Source of the DNA: Agromyces flavus
Lineage (GTDB): Bacteria > Actinomycetota > Actinomycetes > Actinomycetales > Microbacteriaceae
Reading direction: 5' to 3'
Length of the DNA: 64,000 nucleotides
NCBI RefSeq assembly: GCF_900104685.1
Contig: NZ_LT629755.1
Location: 3,100,001 to 3,164,000, forward strand
Each line of letters starts with the position of its first letter. Position 1 is the first letter of the stretch. Made by a program: the position numbers and the translations under genes. Of this stretch, positions 16,869 to 26,144 are shown piece after piece. Below the pieces are notes generated by a model. That model searched no databases. It saw only the letters and a program-made list of their open reading frames with translations, and was not told the origin of the DNA.

Positions 16869-17744
16869 GTGAACATCCGCACCACCCTTCGTCGCACGGC
16901 CATCGCGGCCGTCGCCGCGGCGTCGGCACTCGCCCTCGCCGCATGCTCGTCGGCAGGGGCCACGCCCGGCGACGCCACCGCCGAGGAGAACCCCTACCAC
17001 CTGATCACGCCCGGCCAGATCCGGGTCGCCAGCCTCGGCGACGCGAAGCCCTACACGTTCACCGACGAGAGCGGCGAGTTCACCGGCTTCGACGTCGAGC
17101 TGTTCACGGATGTCGCAGAGCGCATCGGCATCGACGACGTCGTGTTCACCGGCCAGGACTTCTCGGGCCTGCTCGCCGCCGTCGCCAACGGCCAGTTCGA
17201 TGTCGGCGTGGCCGCCATCGGCATCACGGACGAGCGCAAGGAGACCGTCGACTTCTCCGAGGGCTACCTCGCCGGCTACCTCACCGTGATGGCGAGCCCC
17301 GACGCGGACATCGCCGACGAGGCCGACCTCGCCGGGAAGCGACTCGGCGTCGTCCAGGGCACCCTGCAGGAGGCCTACGCCGTGAAGAACTTCACCGACA
17401 CCGAGCTCGTGCGCTTCCCCGACAACAACGCGGCGATCTCCGCCGTGAACTCGGGCAGCATCGACGCGCACTTCCTCGACTACGAGGCCGCCAAGGAGTA
17501 CGCCGCGCAGTACGGCCTCGAGAACGCGATCGACATCCCGTCGTTCGACGCTCCGGCCGGCTTCGCGATCGCGAAGGGCAACGACGAGTTCAAGGCGGCG
17601 CTCGACGAGGCGCTCGCGGCGGCCATGGAGGACGGCACCTGGAAGGAGCTCTACCAGAAGTGGTTCCCGGGCTCGCCGATGCCCGAGCAGTACCTGCCGA
17701 AGGCCGAGCAGACCGGCGCCCCGGCGGAGACCCCGGCCACCTGA
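16869..17744 (+). CDS. ABC transporter substrate-binding lipoprotein (polar amino-acid family)
   Basis: 291-aa secreted lipoprotein. The signal peptide ends in the lipobox LALAAC at residues ~19-24, giving a lipidated Cys. The mature part is a family-3 binding protein ([37 protein letters not shown]; later [22 protein letters not shown] and [12 protein letters not shown]). GTG 16869 after GAGAGGA is chosen because it begins the signal peptide; the longer frame reads through the operators. First gene of the LacI-controlled operon. The ligand is likely an amino acid or amino-acid conjugate. Confidence 0.9.
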   Translation: MNIRTTLRRTAIAAVAAASALALAACSSAGATPGDATAEENPYHLITPGQIRVASLGDAKPYTFTDESGEFTGFDVELFTDVAERIGIDDVVFTGQDFSGLLAAVANGQFDVGVAAIGITDERKETVDFSEGYLAGYLTVMASPDADIADEADLAGKRLGVVQGTLQEAYAVKNFTDTELVRFPDNNAAISAVNSGSIDAHFLDYEAAKEYAAQYGLENAIDIPSFDAPAGFAIAKGNDEFKAALDEALAAAMEDGTWKELYQKWFPGSPMPEQYLPKAEQTGAPAETPAT

Positions 17745-17751
17745 GCCGGAC

Positions 17752-17785
17752 GGTGCGGGCCGACCGACACCGGGCGGCCCGCACC
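17752..17785 (+). repeat. intra-operon hairpin after the binding-protein gene
   Basis: GGTGCGGGCCG (17752-17762) and CGGCCCGCACC (17775-17785) form a perfect 11-bp stem with a 12-base loop. Such hairpins after binding-protein genes commonly protect or attenuate the mRNA so that the binding protein is made in excess over the permease. Confidence 0.6.
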
Positions 17786-17819
17786 CCGACCCGTTCACTG
17801 AACGAAAGCGATTCGAACC

Positions 17820-18611
17820 ATGGACTGGCTCGACAACATCATCAGGACCTTCTTCGACGTCGAGGCCATGTGGCAGGTGTTCCCGCAGCTGCTGGGCATC
17901 GGACTCGTCAACACGCTGGTCATCTCGATCTGGGCGACCGTCATCGGCATCGTCCTCGGCATGGTCATCGCGATCATGGGCATCTCGCCCTCGCGGTGGC
18001 TGCGCATCCCGGCACGCGTCTACACCGACATCTTCCGCGGCCTGCCGGCCATCCTCACCATCCTTCTCATCGGGCAGGGCTTCGCCCGGTTCAGCCAGCA
18101 GGTGTTCGGTCCGTCGCCGTACCCCCTCGGCATCCTGGCCCTCAGCCTCATCGCGAGCGCCTACATCGGCGAGATCTTCCGCGCCGGCATCCAGAGCGTC
18201 GACCGGGGCCAGCTCGAGGCCTGCCGCGCGCTGGGCATGAGCTACGGCAAGGCCATGCGGCTCGTCGTCGTGCCGCAGGGCATCCGCCGCGTGCTGCCCG
18301 CGCTGGTGAACCAGTTCATCGCCATCGTGAAGGACTCGAGCCTCGTCTACTTCCTCGGCCTGCTCGTCTCCGAGCGCGAGCTGTTCCGCGTCGGGCAGGA
18401 TGCCGCGGTGCTGACGGGCAACCTGTCGCCGCTCGTCATGGCGGGCCTCTTCTACCTCGTCATCACGGTGCCGCTCACGCACCTCGTGAACTACTTCGAC
18501 AACCGCTTCCGCACCGGACGCCGCAAGGCGACTCCGCCGAAGAGCGGCCTCGACGAGGTCGAGGAGCAGCGGTCCACGCCGGTCGCGCTCACCTACGGAG
18601 AGAACTCATGA
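17820..18611 (+). CDS. ABC transporter permease (polar amino-acid type)
   Basis: 263-aa inner-membrane permease with about five helices and a classic EAA loop (EACRALGMSYGKAMRLVVVPQGIRRVLP near residues 140-167) that contacts the ATPase. N-terminal region NTLVISIWATVIGIVLGMVIAIM and the DIFRGLPAILTILLIGQG segment are typical of HisM/GlnP-type permeases. Only one permease gene is present, so the channel is probably a homodimer. Its stop overlaps the ATPase start (ATGA). Confidence 0.9.
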   Translation: MDWLDNIIRTFFDVEAMWQVFPQLLGIGLVNTLVISIWATVIGIVLGMVIAIMGISPSRWLRIPARVYTDIFRGLPAILTILLIGQGFARFSQQVFGPSPYPLGILALSLIASAYIGEIFRAGIQSVDRGQLEACRALGMSYGKAMRLVVVPQGIRRVLPALVNQFIAIVKDSSLVYFLGLLVSERELFRVGQDAAVLTGNLSPLVMAGLFYLVITVPLTHLVNYFDNRFRTGRRKATPPKSGLDEVEEQRSTPVALTYGENS

Positions 18612-19378
18612 CCTACACCTCGCCCGTGCCCGTCACCGACGGCCACTTCTACGAGGGCTCGAGCCTCGAGCTCGTCGACCTGACCATGGCCTACGGCGAC
18701 ATCGACGTGCTCCGCGACGTGAGCCTCACGGTGGCGCCCGGCACCACGACGTGCATCATCGGTCCGTCGGGCTCCGGCAAGTCCACGCTGCTGCGCGGCG
18801 TGAACCGCCTGCACGAGCCGAAGTCGGGCGACGTCCGCCTCGCCGGCCAGAGCGTGCTGAAGCAGAAGCCCGACACCGTGCGCCGCCGCATCGGCCTCGT
18901 CTTCCAGCACTTCAACCTGTTCCCCGACCACACGGCCGAGCAGAACGTGGCGCTCGCGCTGCGCAACGTGAAGGGCCTCTCGAAGGCCGAGTCGCTGCGC
19001 ATCGCCCGCGAGCGCCTGGCGGAGGTCGGCCTCGCCGAGCGCGCCGACCACCGTCCCCGCGACCTCTCCGGCGGGCAGCAGCAGCGCGTCGCGATCGCAC
19101 GCGCGCTCGCCATGGAGCCCGAGGTCATGCTGTTCGACGAGGCGACGAGCGCGCTCGACCCCGAACTGGTGAAGGGCGTGCTCAACCTCATGGCGGGCCT
19201 CGCGCAGCGCGGCATGACGATGCTCGTCGTCACGCACGAGATGGGCTTCGCCCGCAAGGTCGCCGACCAGGTCGTCTTCATGGACGAGGGCCGCGTCGTC
19301 GAGTCCGGCGCTCCCGCCGACCTGTTCGACCGCCCGCAGAGCGAACGCCTGCAGCGCTTCCTCTCGGAGGTGCTGTGA
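18608..19378 (+). CDS. ABC transporter ATP-binding protein (polar amino-acid type)
   Basis: 256-aa ATPase of the GlnQ/HisP group. Walker A GPSGSGKST near residue 54, Q-loop VFQHFNLFPDHT, signature LSGGQQQR, Walker B VMLFDEATSALDPE, switch His in VVTHEM. A ~20-residue N-terminal extension precedes the domain. ATG 18608 overlaps the permease stop and the TGA overlaps the next start by one base, so translation is coupled through the operon. Confidence 0.93.
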   Translation: MTYTSPVPVTDGHFYEGSSLELVDLTMAYGDIDVLRDVSLTVAPGTTTCIIGPSGSGKSTLLRGVNRLHEPKSGDVRLAGQSVLKQKPDTVRRRIGLVFQHFNLFPDHTAEQNVALALRNVKGLSKAESLRIARERLAEVGLAERADHRPRDLSGGQQQRVAIARALAMEPEVMLFDEATSALDPELVKGVLNLMAGLAQRGMTMLVVTHEMGFARKVADQVVFMDEGRVVESGAPADLFDRPQSERLQRFLSEVL

Positions 19379-20430
19379 TGACGGATGCCGCGTCCCGCCC
19401 GATCCGCACGGCCGTCATCGGCTTCGGCACGTCCGGTCGCATCTTCCACGCGCCGTTCCTCGCGGCGGATGCCGACTACTCGCTCGACGCCATCGTCACG
19501 CGCGACCCGTCGCGCAGCGCGGCGGCCACCGCGCGGCATCCGGGTGCCCGTGTCGTGGCGACGCCCGACGAACTCTGGGCGGATGCCGCGTCGCTGGACC
19601 TCGTCGTCATCGGTTCGCCGAGCGGCACGCACGCGGCCCTCGCCGACGCCGCGCTCGACGCCGGACTCGACGTCGTCGTCGACAAGCCGTTCGCGACGAC
19701 CGCCGACGAGGGTCGCGCGCTCATCGCGAAGGCCGAGCGGCTCGGCCGGCGCCTCACCGTGTTCCAGAACCGGCGGTGGGACGGCGACTTCCGCACGCTG
19801 CAGAACCTCGTGGCGAGCGGCGAGCTCGGCGAGGTGCGCCGGTTCGAGTCGCGTTTCGAGTGGTGGCAGGCCGAGCCCGACGCCTCGTGGAAGACCGAGG
19901 CGTCGGCGGCCGAGGCGGGCGGCATCCTCTACGACCTCGGCACGCACCTCGTCGATCAGGCCGTGCAACTGTTCGGGCCGGTGTCGGACCTGTACGCCGA
20001 GATCGCGCGCCGACGGCCCGCGGCCGCAGCCGACGACGACGTGTTCCTCGCGCTGCGGCACCACTCGGGCGTCACCTCGCATCTCTGGATGAACGCCGTC
20101 GCCCCGCTGTTCGGGCCGCGGTTCCACGTGCTCGGCTCGCGCGCCGGGTACTCCACGTGGGGCCTCGATGTGCAGGAGCCGTCGCTGCTCGCCGGCGCGC
20201 TGCCCGGCGATCCGGGATTCGGAGAGACGCCCGAGGCCCGCTGGGGCGTGCTCGGCGCTGACGGCGACACCTGCAGGGTGCCGACGCGGCGCGGCGACTA
20301 CGGCGAGTTCTACCGGCGACTCGCCGTCGCGCTCCGCGACGGGGGACCGCTGCCCGTCGACCCTGCCGACGCGGTCGCCGTGCTCGAGGTCATCGAGCGG
20401 GCGCACGCCGCGGCATCCGTCACCGCCTGA
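19378..20430 (+). CDS. Gfo/Idh/MocA family oxidoreductase
   Basis: 350-aa NAD(P)-dependent dehydrogenase. The N-terminal Rossmann fold shows AVIGFGTSGRIFHAPFL, a GSPSGTHAALADAAL strand and the catalytic-type DKPFATT (EKP-like) motif near residue 100. The C-terminal alpha/beta domain has GGILYDLGTHLVDQAVQLFG. It resembles the YdgJ/scyllo-inositol-dehydrogenase-like subgroup. It overlaps the ABC ATPase by one base, so it probably acts on the imported compound. Confidence 0.88.
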   Translation: MTDAASRPIRTAVIGFGTSGRIFHAPFLAADADYSLDAIVTRDPSRSAAATARHPGARVVATPDELWADAASLDLVVIGSPSGTHAALADAALDAGLDVVVDKPFATTADEGRALIAKAERLGRRLTVFQNRRWDGDFRTLQNLVASGELGEVRRFESRFEWWQAEPDASWKTEASAAEAGGILYDLGTHLVDQAVQLFGPVSDLYAEIARRRPAAAADDDVFLALRHHSGVTSHLWMNAVAPLFGPRFHVLGSRAGYSTWGLDVQEPSLLAGALPGDPGFGETPEARWGVLGADGDTCRVPTRRGDYGEFYRRLAVALRDGGPLPVDPADAVAVLEVIERAHAAASVTA

Positions 20431-20518
20431 CCGGCGGCCCTCCACTCCACCCTCGACCTCGCGTCGATCGAGTCCGCTCGCCCGACGACCTCGAACAAAC
20501 AGGAAGCGAACCACCAGC

Positions 20519-21694
20519 ATGACCACCACCCAGTCCACCCATGTCGCTGTCATCGGCGGCGGCATCCTCGGCGCATCGACCGCCGCGCACCTCGCCCGCG
20601 CCGGCGCACGGGTGACGCTCCTCACCGCCGGGACGCTCGCCGACGGGGCATCCGGCCGCTCGATCGCGTGGCTCAACTCGTCGGGCGACCGCTCGGCCGA
20701 GTACCACTACCTGCGCCTGCTCGCGCTCGATCGCTACCGCACGTGGAGCGCGCAGCACCCCGAGAGCCGCGCGTACCTGCGCTTCGACGGCGCGCTGAAG
20801 TGGGCGGCCCCCGGCGAGAGCTTCGCTCAGACGTTCGGGTTCGAGCGAGCCGCCGGCTACGACGCGATCTGGGTCGATCGTGCCGACATCGCCCGCGTCG
20901 CGCCCGACGTGAACGCCGACGCCGTGGCCGAGGAGGGCGCGATCTTCAACCCGGGTGAGGGGTGGGTGAGCCTGCCCGACCTCATCACGGCGCTCGTCGC
21001 CGAGGCCTCCGCCGCGGGCGTGCAGGTCGTCGAGCAGGCCGGCGACGTGCGCGTCGACGTGAAGGACGGCGCCGCGACCGGCGTGATCCTCGGCGACGGC
21101 ACTCGCGTGGCTGCCGACGGGGTGGTGCTCGCGACGGGTTCGGCGGTTCCGGCCGACCTCGCCGCACTGGGCGTGACGATCCCGGATGCGACGCCCGCCG
21201 CCTTCGTGCTGTTCACCGACCCGGTGGACGTCGAGGTCAGGACCGTGCTCAACACGCCCCGCGTGGCCGTGCGCCCGACGCCCGACGGACGGCTCGTGCT
21301 CGACGCCGACTGGGCCGAGCAATCGGTGCTCGTCGCCGACGACGGGTCGATCACCGTGCCCGAGGAATCCGTGCAGGGCCTGCTCGACGAGGCGTCGAAG
21401 GTCCTCGCGGGAAACCCGAAGCTGACCGCGCACCGCGTGGGCGCCGGCCTGAAGCCGATCCCCGGCGATGGCGAGCCCGTGGTGGGCGCCGTGCCCGCGA
21501 TCGACGGGCTCTTCGCGGTGTTCACGCACTCGGGCGCGACGCTCGGCCTCATCCTCGGCGAGCTGCTCGCCGAGGAGATCCTCACCGGCACCCCGTCGCC
21601 CGTGCTCGAGGCCTTCCGCGTCGATCGCTTCGACAACGACGTGGTGCCCGACGCCGTGGGCACCGGCGCCTGGGCGCCCGTGGCACAGCAGTAA
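20519..21694 (+). CDS. DAO-type FAD-dependent oxidoreductase
   Basis: 391-aa D-amino-acid-oxidase-superfamily flavoprotein. The dinucleotide motif VIGGGILGASTAAHLARAGARV is at residues 9-30, the substrate-facing segment GRSIAWLNSSGDRS follows at about 50, and the C-terminus shows RVGAGLKPIPGDGEPVVGAVP and HSGATLGLILGELLAEEI. Homologues oxidise C-N bonds in D-amino acids, glycine, sarcosine, opines or Amadori compounds. AGGAAG precedes ATG 20519. Last gene of the LacI-controlled operon, 88 bases after the dehydrogenase. Confidence 0.87.
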   Translation: MTTTQSTHVAVIGGGILGASTAAHLARAGARVTLLTAGTLADGASGRSIAWLNSSGDRSAEYHYLRLLALDRYRTWSAQHPESRAYLRFDGALKWAAPGESFAQTFGFERAAGYDAIWVDRADIARVAPDVNADAVAEEGAIFNPGEGWVSLPDLITALVAEASAAGVQVVEQAGDVRVDVKDGAATGVILGDGTRVAADGVVLATGSAVPADLAALGVTIPDATPAAFVLFTDPVDVEVRTVLNTPRVAVRPTPDGRLVLDADWAEQSVLVADDGSITVPEESVQGLLDEASKVLAGNPKLTAHRVGAGLKPIPGDGEPVVGAVPAIDGLFAVFTHSGATLGLILGELLAEEILTGTPSPVLEAFRVDRFDNDVVPDAVGTGAWAPVAQQ

Positions 21695-21769
21695 GGCGCC
21701 ACGCACGGAGTCCCCGTCCCGGCTGCGATCGCCGAGGCGCGGACTGCGTCATCGTGGAACCTGAACGCC

Positions 21770-23266
21770 TCAGGGCGTGAGCAGGGGGATCCGGTCGGCG
21801 GTCGGGGCCGCGTCCACGTGGCCTGCCGCATCGCGGGCGGGCGCTGCGCGCGACGCGCGCCCGGGCGGCAGCAGCAGGGCCACCAGGGCGGATGCCGCGA
21901 GCACCGCCGCCCCGACGAGCACGGCCGGCTGGGCGCCCACCGCGTAGTCGACCGGCGTGAGCTCGCCGCCGGCACCGGTGAACACGGCCGTCGACACGGC
22001 GATGCCGAGTGCGACGCCCACCTCGCGGAGCATCGAGTTCGTGCCGCTCGCCTTGGCGTGGTCGTCGGGCACCATCGAGGCGAGCACCGCCGTCGACGAG
22101 GGCGCGAAGACGAGGCCCATGCCGACGCCGGCGAGGACGAACGGCAGGACGTAGGCCGAGTACTCCACCGACGCGTCGAGCAGGCCGGTGAGCCAGAAGA
22201 GGGCGCCGCCGAGCAGCGCGAGTCCGGCCACGATGAGTGCTCGCGTGCCCACTCGCGGGGCGATGAAGCCGGCGAGCGGCGCCACGACCATCGGCGCGAG
22301 CGTCCACGGCGAGGTCTGGACGGCCGCCTCGAGCGGCGTCGCCCCCTGCACGACCTGCAGGAACTGGATCAGGATGAAGATCGAGCCGAACGCCCCGAAG
22401 CTGAAGCCGAATCCCACGACGTTCGCCACCGAGAAGCTGCGATCGCGGAAGAGGCGGAGGGGCAGGAGCGGCGCGCTGGCCACGGCCTCCCATCCGACGA
22501 AGGCCGCGAGCAGCACGCCTCCGGCGATGAGGCTGCCCAGCACCTCGACGCTGTCCCACCCGGCCTCGTTGCCGCGAACGATCCCGTAGACCAGCGCGAG
22601 CAGTCCGACGCCCGAGAGCACGAGTCCGATCACATCCGCCCGGAGGCGGGCGCCGAACGAGTCGGGCAGCACCAGCAGCGCCAGGGCGATGGAGACTACG
22701 CCGACGGGCACGTTGATCCAGAAGATCGCCTGCCACGCCCAGCCCTCGAGCACGGCGCCCCCGATGAGCGGGCCGGTCGCGACGCCGAGGCCGGCGACGC
22801 CGCCCCAGATCCCGATCGCGAGCGGCCGCCGCGCGATCGGCACGCTGCCGGCGAGCAGCGTGAGCGAGAGCGGCATGATCGCCGCGGCGCCGAATCCCTG
22901 CAGCGCACGTGCGGCGATCAACTGCCCGGGGTCGGAGGCGAGCGCCGCGAACGCCGAGCTGAGCGTGAAGACCACGATGCCGATGAGGAACACCGTGCGC
23001 CGGCCGAACCGGTCGCCGAGCGCGACCGCCATGAGGATCGAGCTGGCGAACGCCAACGTGTAGGCGTTCATGAACCACTGCAGCTCCTCGACGGAGGCAC
23101 CGAACTCGGCGTGCAGCACCGGCAGCGCGTTCGTCATCACGAGGTTGTCGAGGGTCGCCATGAACATGGGCAGCGCGGTCGCGAGGAGCACGAGCCACAG
23201 CGGACGCGGACGCCGCGGTGCCGTCGCCCCGGCGGGCGGCGACACGGTTTCGAGGACGGTGGACAT
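21770..23266 (-). CDS. MFS multidrug exporter, DHA2 family
   Basis: 498-aa, about 14 predicted helices. Typical motifs: LDNLVMTNALPVL in helix 1, LGDRFGRRTVFLIG (motif A) in loop 2-3, and ARALQGFGAAAIMPLSLTLLAG (motif B-like). It would be a proton-driven exporter of the EmrB/QacA group; drug range is unknown. GAAGGAG precedes ATG 23266. It is divergent from a TetR regulator across a 43-bp dyad operator, the usual arrangement for TetR-controlled efflux. Confidence 0.9.
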   Translation of the reverse strand: MSTVLETVSPPAGATAPRRPRPLWLVLLATALPMFMATLDNLVMTNALPVLHAEFGASVEELQWFMNAYTLAFASSILMAVALGDRFGRRTVFLIGIVVFTLSSAFAALASDPGQLIAARALQGFGAAAIMPLSLTLLAGSVPIARRPLAIGIWGGVAGLGVATGPLIGGAVLEGWAWQAIFWINVPVGVVSIALALLVLPDSFGARLRADVIGLVLSGVGLLALVYGIVRGNEAGWDSVEVLGSLIAGGVLLAAFVGWEAVASAPLLPLRLFRDRSFSVANVVGFGFSFGAFGSIFILIQFLQVVQGATPLEAAVQTSPWTLAPMVVAPLAGFIAPRVGTRALIVAGLALLGGALFWLTGLLDASVEYSAYVLPFVLAGVGMGLVFAPSSTAVLASMVPDDHAKASGTNSMLREVGVALGIAVSTAVFTGAGGELTPVDYAVGAQPAVLVGAAVLAASALVALLLPPGRASRAAPARDAAGHVDAAPTADRIPLLTP

Positions 23267-23292
23267 CGTGACTCCTTCGAGGCCAGAAGGTT

Positions 23293-23335
23293 GTTATCGG
23301 ATGATTACTTCAGACTGTAGTAATCGACTGATAAC
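23293..23335. promoter_or_regulatory. dyad operator between the efflux gene and the TetR gene
   Basis: GTTATC-N4-GATTACT-N9-AGTAATC-N4-GATAAC: both pairs of arms are exact reverse complements, giving two nested palindromes in 43 bp. It ends at the base before ATG 23336. A -35/-10-like pair (TTATCG, N17, TAGTAA) lies inside it. Probable binding site of the adjacent TetR protein for both genes. Confidence 0.8.
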
Positions 23336-23956
23336 ATGTCAAGCATGACGATGGAAGACCTCGCCCCGGCATCCCGCATGAAGGCCGCCGACCGTCGTGA
23401 GCAGATCCTGCAGGCGGCCACGGCGGTCTTCGGCGCGAAGACCTATGTGGGCACCACGACCGACGAGGTCGCCCGCGCCGCCGGCGTCAGCCAGCCGTAC
23501 GTCGTGCGCCTGTTCGGTACGAAGGAGAAGCTCTTCATCGAGGTCATCGACCGCGCCTACGACCGGCTCCTCGAGGAGTTCCGCGCAGCGTTGCCCGGCG
23601 ACGCCGAGGGCCGCGCCGAGCGCATGGGCCGCGCGTACACCGGACTCCTCAGCGAGCGCGGCATGCTGCCGGTCATCGCCAACTCCACCGCGCTCGGCGG
23701 CGAGCACCAGATCGGCCGCGTCGCCCGCGCCGGATTCAGCCGCATCTGGCGCTTCATCCGCGAGGAGGCGGGCTTCAGCCAGGAGGAGACCCGGTCGTTC
23801 ATGGCCACCGGCATGCTCATCAACACGATCGTGGGCCTCAGGCTCACGGGCGAGGACGGCGACGAGGTCTCGGCCAACGAGGTGCTCGAGGCGTGCTTCC
23901 CCGACGCGGTCGATCAGGTGCGTGCCCTGCTCCCGGCGGTCGACGAACCCTGGTGA
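23336..23956 (+). CDS. TetR family transcriptional regulator
   Basis: 206-aa regulator. The N-terminal HTH is at residues ~18-64 (RREQILQAATAVFGAKTYVGTTTDEVARAAGVSQPYVVRLFGTKEKLFIEV), followed by an all-helical ligand domain of about 140 residues. Divergent from the DHA2 exporter with the shared dyad. ATG 23336 leaves almost no leader; ATG 23345 or 23351 could also start the protein. Ligand unknown, probably an exporter substrate. Confidence 0.88.
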   Translation: MSSMTMEDLAPASRMKAADRREQILQAATAVFGAKTYVGTTTDEVARAAGVSQPYVVRLFGTKEKLFIEVIDRAYDRLLEEFRAALPGDAEGRAERMGRAYTGLLSERGMLPVIANSTALGGEHQIGRVARAGFSRIWRFIREEAGFSQEETRSFMATGMLINTIVGLRLTGEDGDEVSANEVLEACFPDAVDQVRALLPAVDEPW

Positions 23957-24098
23957 TGTCCAGTAGGTGCTCGCGCGCAGTCGACTCTGCTATGAAGGGT
24001 AGAGCCTGCCCTGCCAGTGATTGGATCAGTGTGATGAACACCAGCCGTGATGAGCAGCCGGACCTCGTGGGGGTCCATCCGGCGGCCGGGTGACCGCG

Positions 24099-25307
24099 AT
24101 GGACACCGCTGCACTGAAGCAGACATGGGCGCTGGCAGAGAGCGTCGGCGACGAGGTGCCGCTGTTCTTCTACTCGCACCTGTTCCTGTCCCATCCCGAG
24201 CTGCGGAGCATGTTCCCCGTCTCGATGGCGACCCAGCGGGATCGCCTGGTGGGTGCGCTCGGCCGAATCGTGTCGAGCGTCGACGAGCTCGACGAGGTCA
24301 CCGACTTCATCCAGCAGCTCGGCCGCGACCACCGGCGGTTCGAGGTCATCGCGGCGCACTACAACGCGGTGGGCGCCTCCCTGCTCGCCACGCTGAAGCA
24401 CTTCCTCGGTGAACGCTGGACGGACGAGGTCGCGGCCGACTGGGCCGAGGCCTACGGGCTGATCGCCACGGTCATGGTCCAGGCGGCCGAGGCGTCCGAA
24501 GAGGACAGCCCGTCGTGGTGGACGGCCGAGGTGACCGCCGTCGATCGCCGCGGGCTCGACATCGCGGTCATCCAGGTGCGCCCCGAGCCGAACCTGCCGT
24601 TCCTGCCCGGCCAGTCCATCGCGGTCGAGGTGCCGTCGCGGCCGCGGCTGTGGCGCTACCTCAGCCCGGCCAACGCGCCCCGTGCCGACGGGACCATCGA
24701 GTTCCATGTGCAGATGGTCCCGGGCGGACAGGTCAGCAGCACGATCGTCCGCTCGCTCAAGGTCGGCGAGACCATCCGCCTCGGCGCGCCCGTCGGCCAG
24801 GAGCTGACGTTGGACGAGGGTGAGCGCCACCGCGATCTCATCATGGTCGCCGGCGGTACGGGCCTCGCTCCGCTGCGCGCCCATCTCGAGCGGATCGACC
24901 AGGAGTGGCAGGCGACCGGGCAGGCGCCGCGCGTCCAGCTGTTCCACGGTGCGCGGCTCCCCTGGAGCCTCTACGAGAATCGGCTGCTGAAGAACCTCGC
25001 CGGTCGACCGTGGTTCAGCTACACGCCCGTGGTCTCCGACGATCCCAGCTATCCCGGTCGGAAGGGCTGGGTCGGCGATGCCGCCGCCGACGCCGGCCCG
25101 TTGCACGGACTGCTCGCCCTCGTATGCGGGTCGCCCGACATGGTGCGGCACACGGTCTCCCGTCTTCGCTCGGCCGGGATCGCGCCCACCGACGTCCGGT
25201 TCGAGCAGTTCGCGACGCTCGACGAGGACAGCCACGACCTGCACCACCACACGCACGACCTGCAGCCGTCCCGGCTGCCGCAGAGCCACGAGGGGGAGCA
25301 CGCATGA
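24099..25307 (+). CDS. flavohemoglobin-type globin/FAD-NAD reductase
   Basis: 402-aa, three domains: globin (1-~140), FAD-binding (~150-250) and NAD-binding (~255-380). In the globin Tyr25 (B10), Gln46 and proximal His78 line up with Hmp. The FAD motif is altered (WRYLSPANAP instead of a typical RxYS); the NAD site shows VAGGTGLAPLRAHL and CGSPDMV. The tail is His-rich (HDLHHHTHDL). GTG 24090 is an alternative start. The protein may detoxify NO or sense oxygen or NO through a reductase. It is coupled by ATGA to a DivIVA-like gene. Confidence 0.82.
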   Translation: MDTAALKQTWALAESVGDEVPLFFYSHLFLSHPELRSMFPVSMATQRDRLVGALGRIVSSVDELDEVTDFIQQLGRDHRRFEVIAAHYNAVGASLLATLKHFLGERWTDEVAADWAEAYGLIATVMVQAAEASEEDSPSWWTAEVTAVDRRGLDIAVIQVRPEPNLPFLPGQSIAVEVPSRPRLWRYLSPANAPRADGTIEFHVQMVPGGQVSSTIVRSLKVGETIRLGAPVGQELTLDEGERHRDLIMVAGGTGLAPLRAHLERIDQEWQATGQAPRVQLFHGARLPWSLYENRLLKNLAGRPWFSYTPVVSDDPSYPGRKGWVGDAAADAGPLHGLLALVCGSPDMVRHTVSRLRSAGIAPTDVRFEQFATLDEDSHDLHHHTHDLQPSRLPQSHEGEHA

Positions 25308-26113
25308 TGCAGAACGGGACCGACTCCGACGGCATTGCCGCTGCGCCCGGCACCGCGGAGACGTACGGCACCGCCGAGGCCACGGGCACCGCTCAGGCGC
25401 CCGGCACCGCGGTCGAGACCGGCGGCCAGCCGGCCGGGGCGCCCGGCGGCGCCGAGACATCCGGCACCGGCGCCGAGGACGCCCTCGCCCTGGCCGTGAG
25501 CCACCTGCCCGACACGCGCTCCGTCGACTTCACCATGAAGGTCAGGGGTGGCGCCTACGACCGGCTCGAGGTCGACAACTTCATGGGCGAGCTCTCGCAG
25601 GCGATCGCCGAGGTCCGCATGGCGACGGCGCGCGTCCGGGAGGAGTTCGCGACCCTGCGTGCCGGCCGTGCCGAGTCCGGCGGGCCGAGTCCCGAGACCG
25701 AGGACGAGATCACCGCCGGTGCGGTGGGGCTGCTGACGCAGGCCCAGCTCATCGCCGACAAGGCGATCTCCGACGCCGAGCAGTACGCTCGCGACCTCGT
25801 GCTCACGGCGCGCAACCAGTACCGCGAGATCCTCGAGCGCGCCGAGAGCAGCGCGAGCAAGGCGAGCGCAACGGTGGGCGTCCAGCCCGGGCCCCCGGTC
25901 CCTGAGGTCGAGTACGTCCGCACGTACGCCCAGGTGGCGCAGATCCAGCTGCGCTCCGTGCTCGACGCGCTCACCGAGCAGGTCGACCGCCTCGGGAGCC
26001 TGCCGCAGCCCGCACCCGAATCCGGTGCGCCGACCGAGTCCGACGAGGGTCCGACGGGCGAACCCGAGTGGAAGCCCTCGCCCTCAGGCCCGGCCGGCGG
26101 TCGGACGGACTGA
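25304..26113 (+). CDS. DivIVA-like coiled-coil protein
   Basis: 269 aa. The first ~65 residues are a Gly/Ala/Thr-rich disordered region with short repeats of the type GTAE/GTAQ. A DivIVA-like N-terminal motif follows at about 75-95 (VDFTMKVRGGAYDRLEVDNFMGEL), then a helical coiled-coil region (LIADKAISDAEQYARDLVLTARNQYREIL) and a Pro-rich acidic tail. DivIVA proteins bind curved membranes and organise poles or septa. AGGGGGAG precedes ATG 25304, which overlaps the flavohemoglobin stop; the functional link to a globin is unexplained. Confidence 0.72.
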   Translation: MMQNGTDSDGIAAAPGTAETYGTAEATGTAQAPGTAVETGGQPAGAPGGAETSGTGAEDALALAVSHLPDTRSVDFTMKVRGGAYDRLEVDNFMGELSQAIAEVRMATARVREEFATLRAGRAESGGPSPETEDEITAGAVGLLTQAQLIADKAISDAEQYARDLVLTARNQYREILERAESSASKASATVGVQPGPPVPEVEYVRTYAQVAQIQLRSVLDALTEQVDRLGSLPQPAPESGAPTESDEGPTGEPEWKPSPSGPAGGRTD

Positions 26114-26144
26114 CCGAACCGGGCGGACCGACCCGGACAGGCCA

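Noticed and set aside
16943..19378. 811-codon forward frame ending in the ABC ATPase
   Set aside because: The first 555 codons overlap the binding-protein and permease genes in another frame. The true ATPase begins at ATG 18608.
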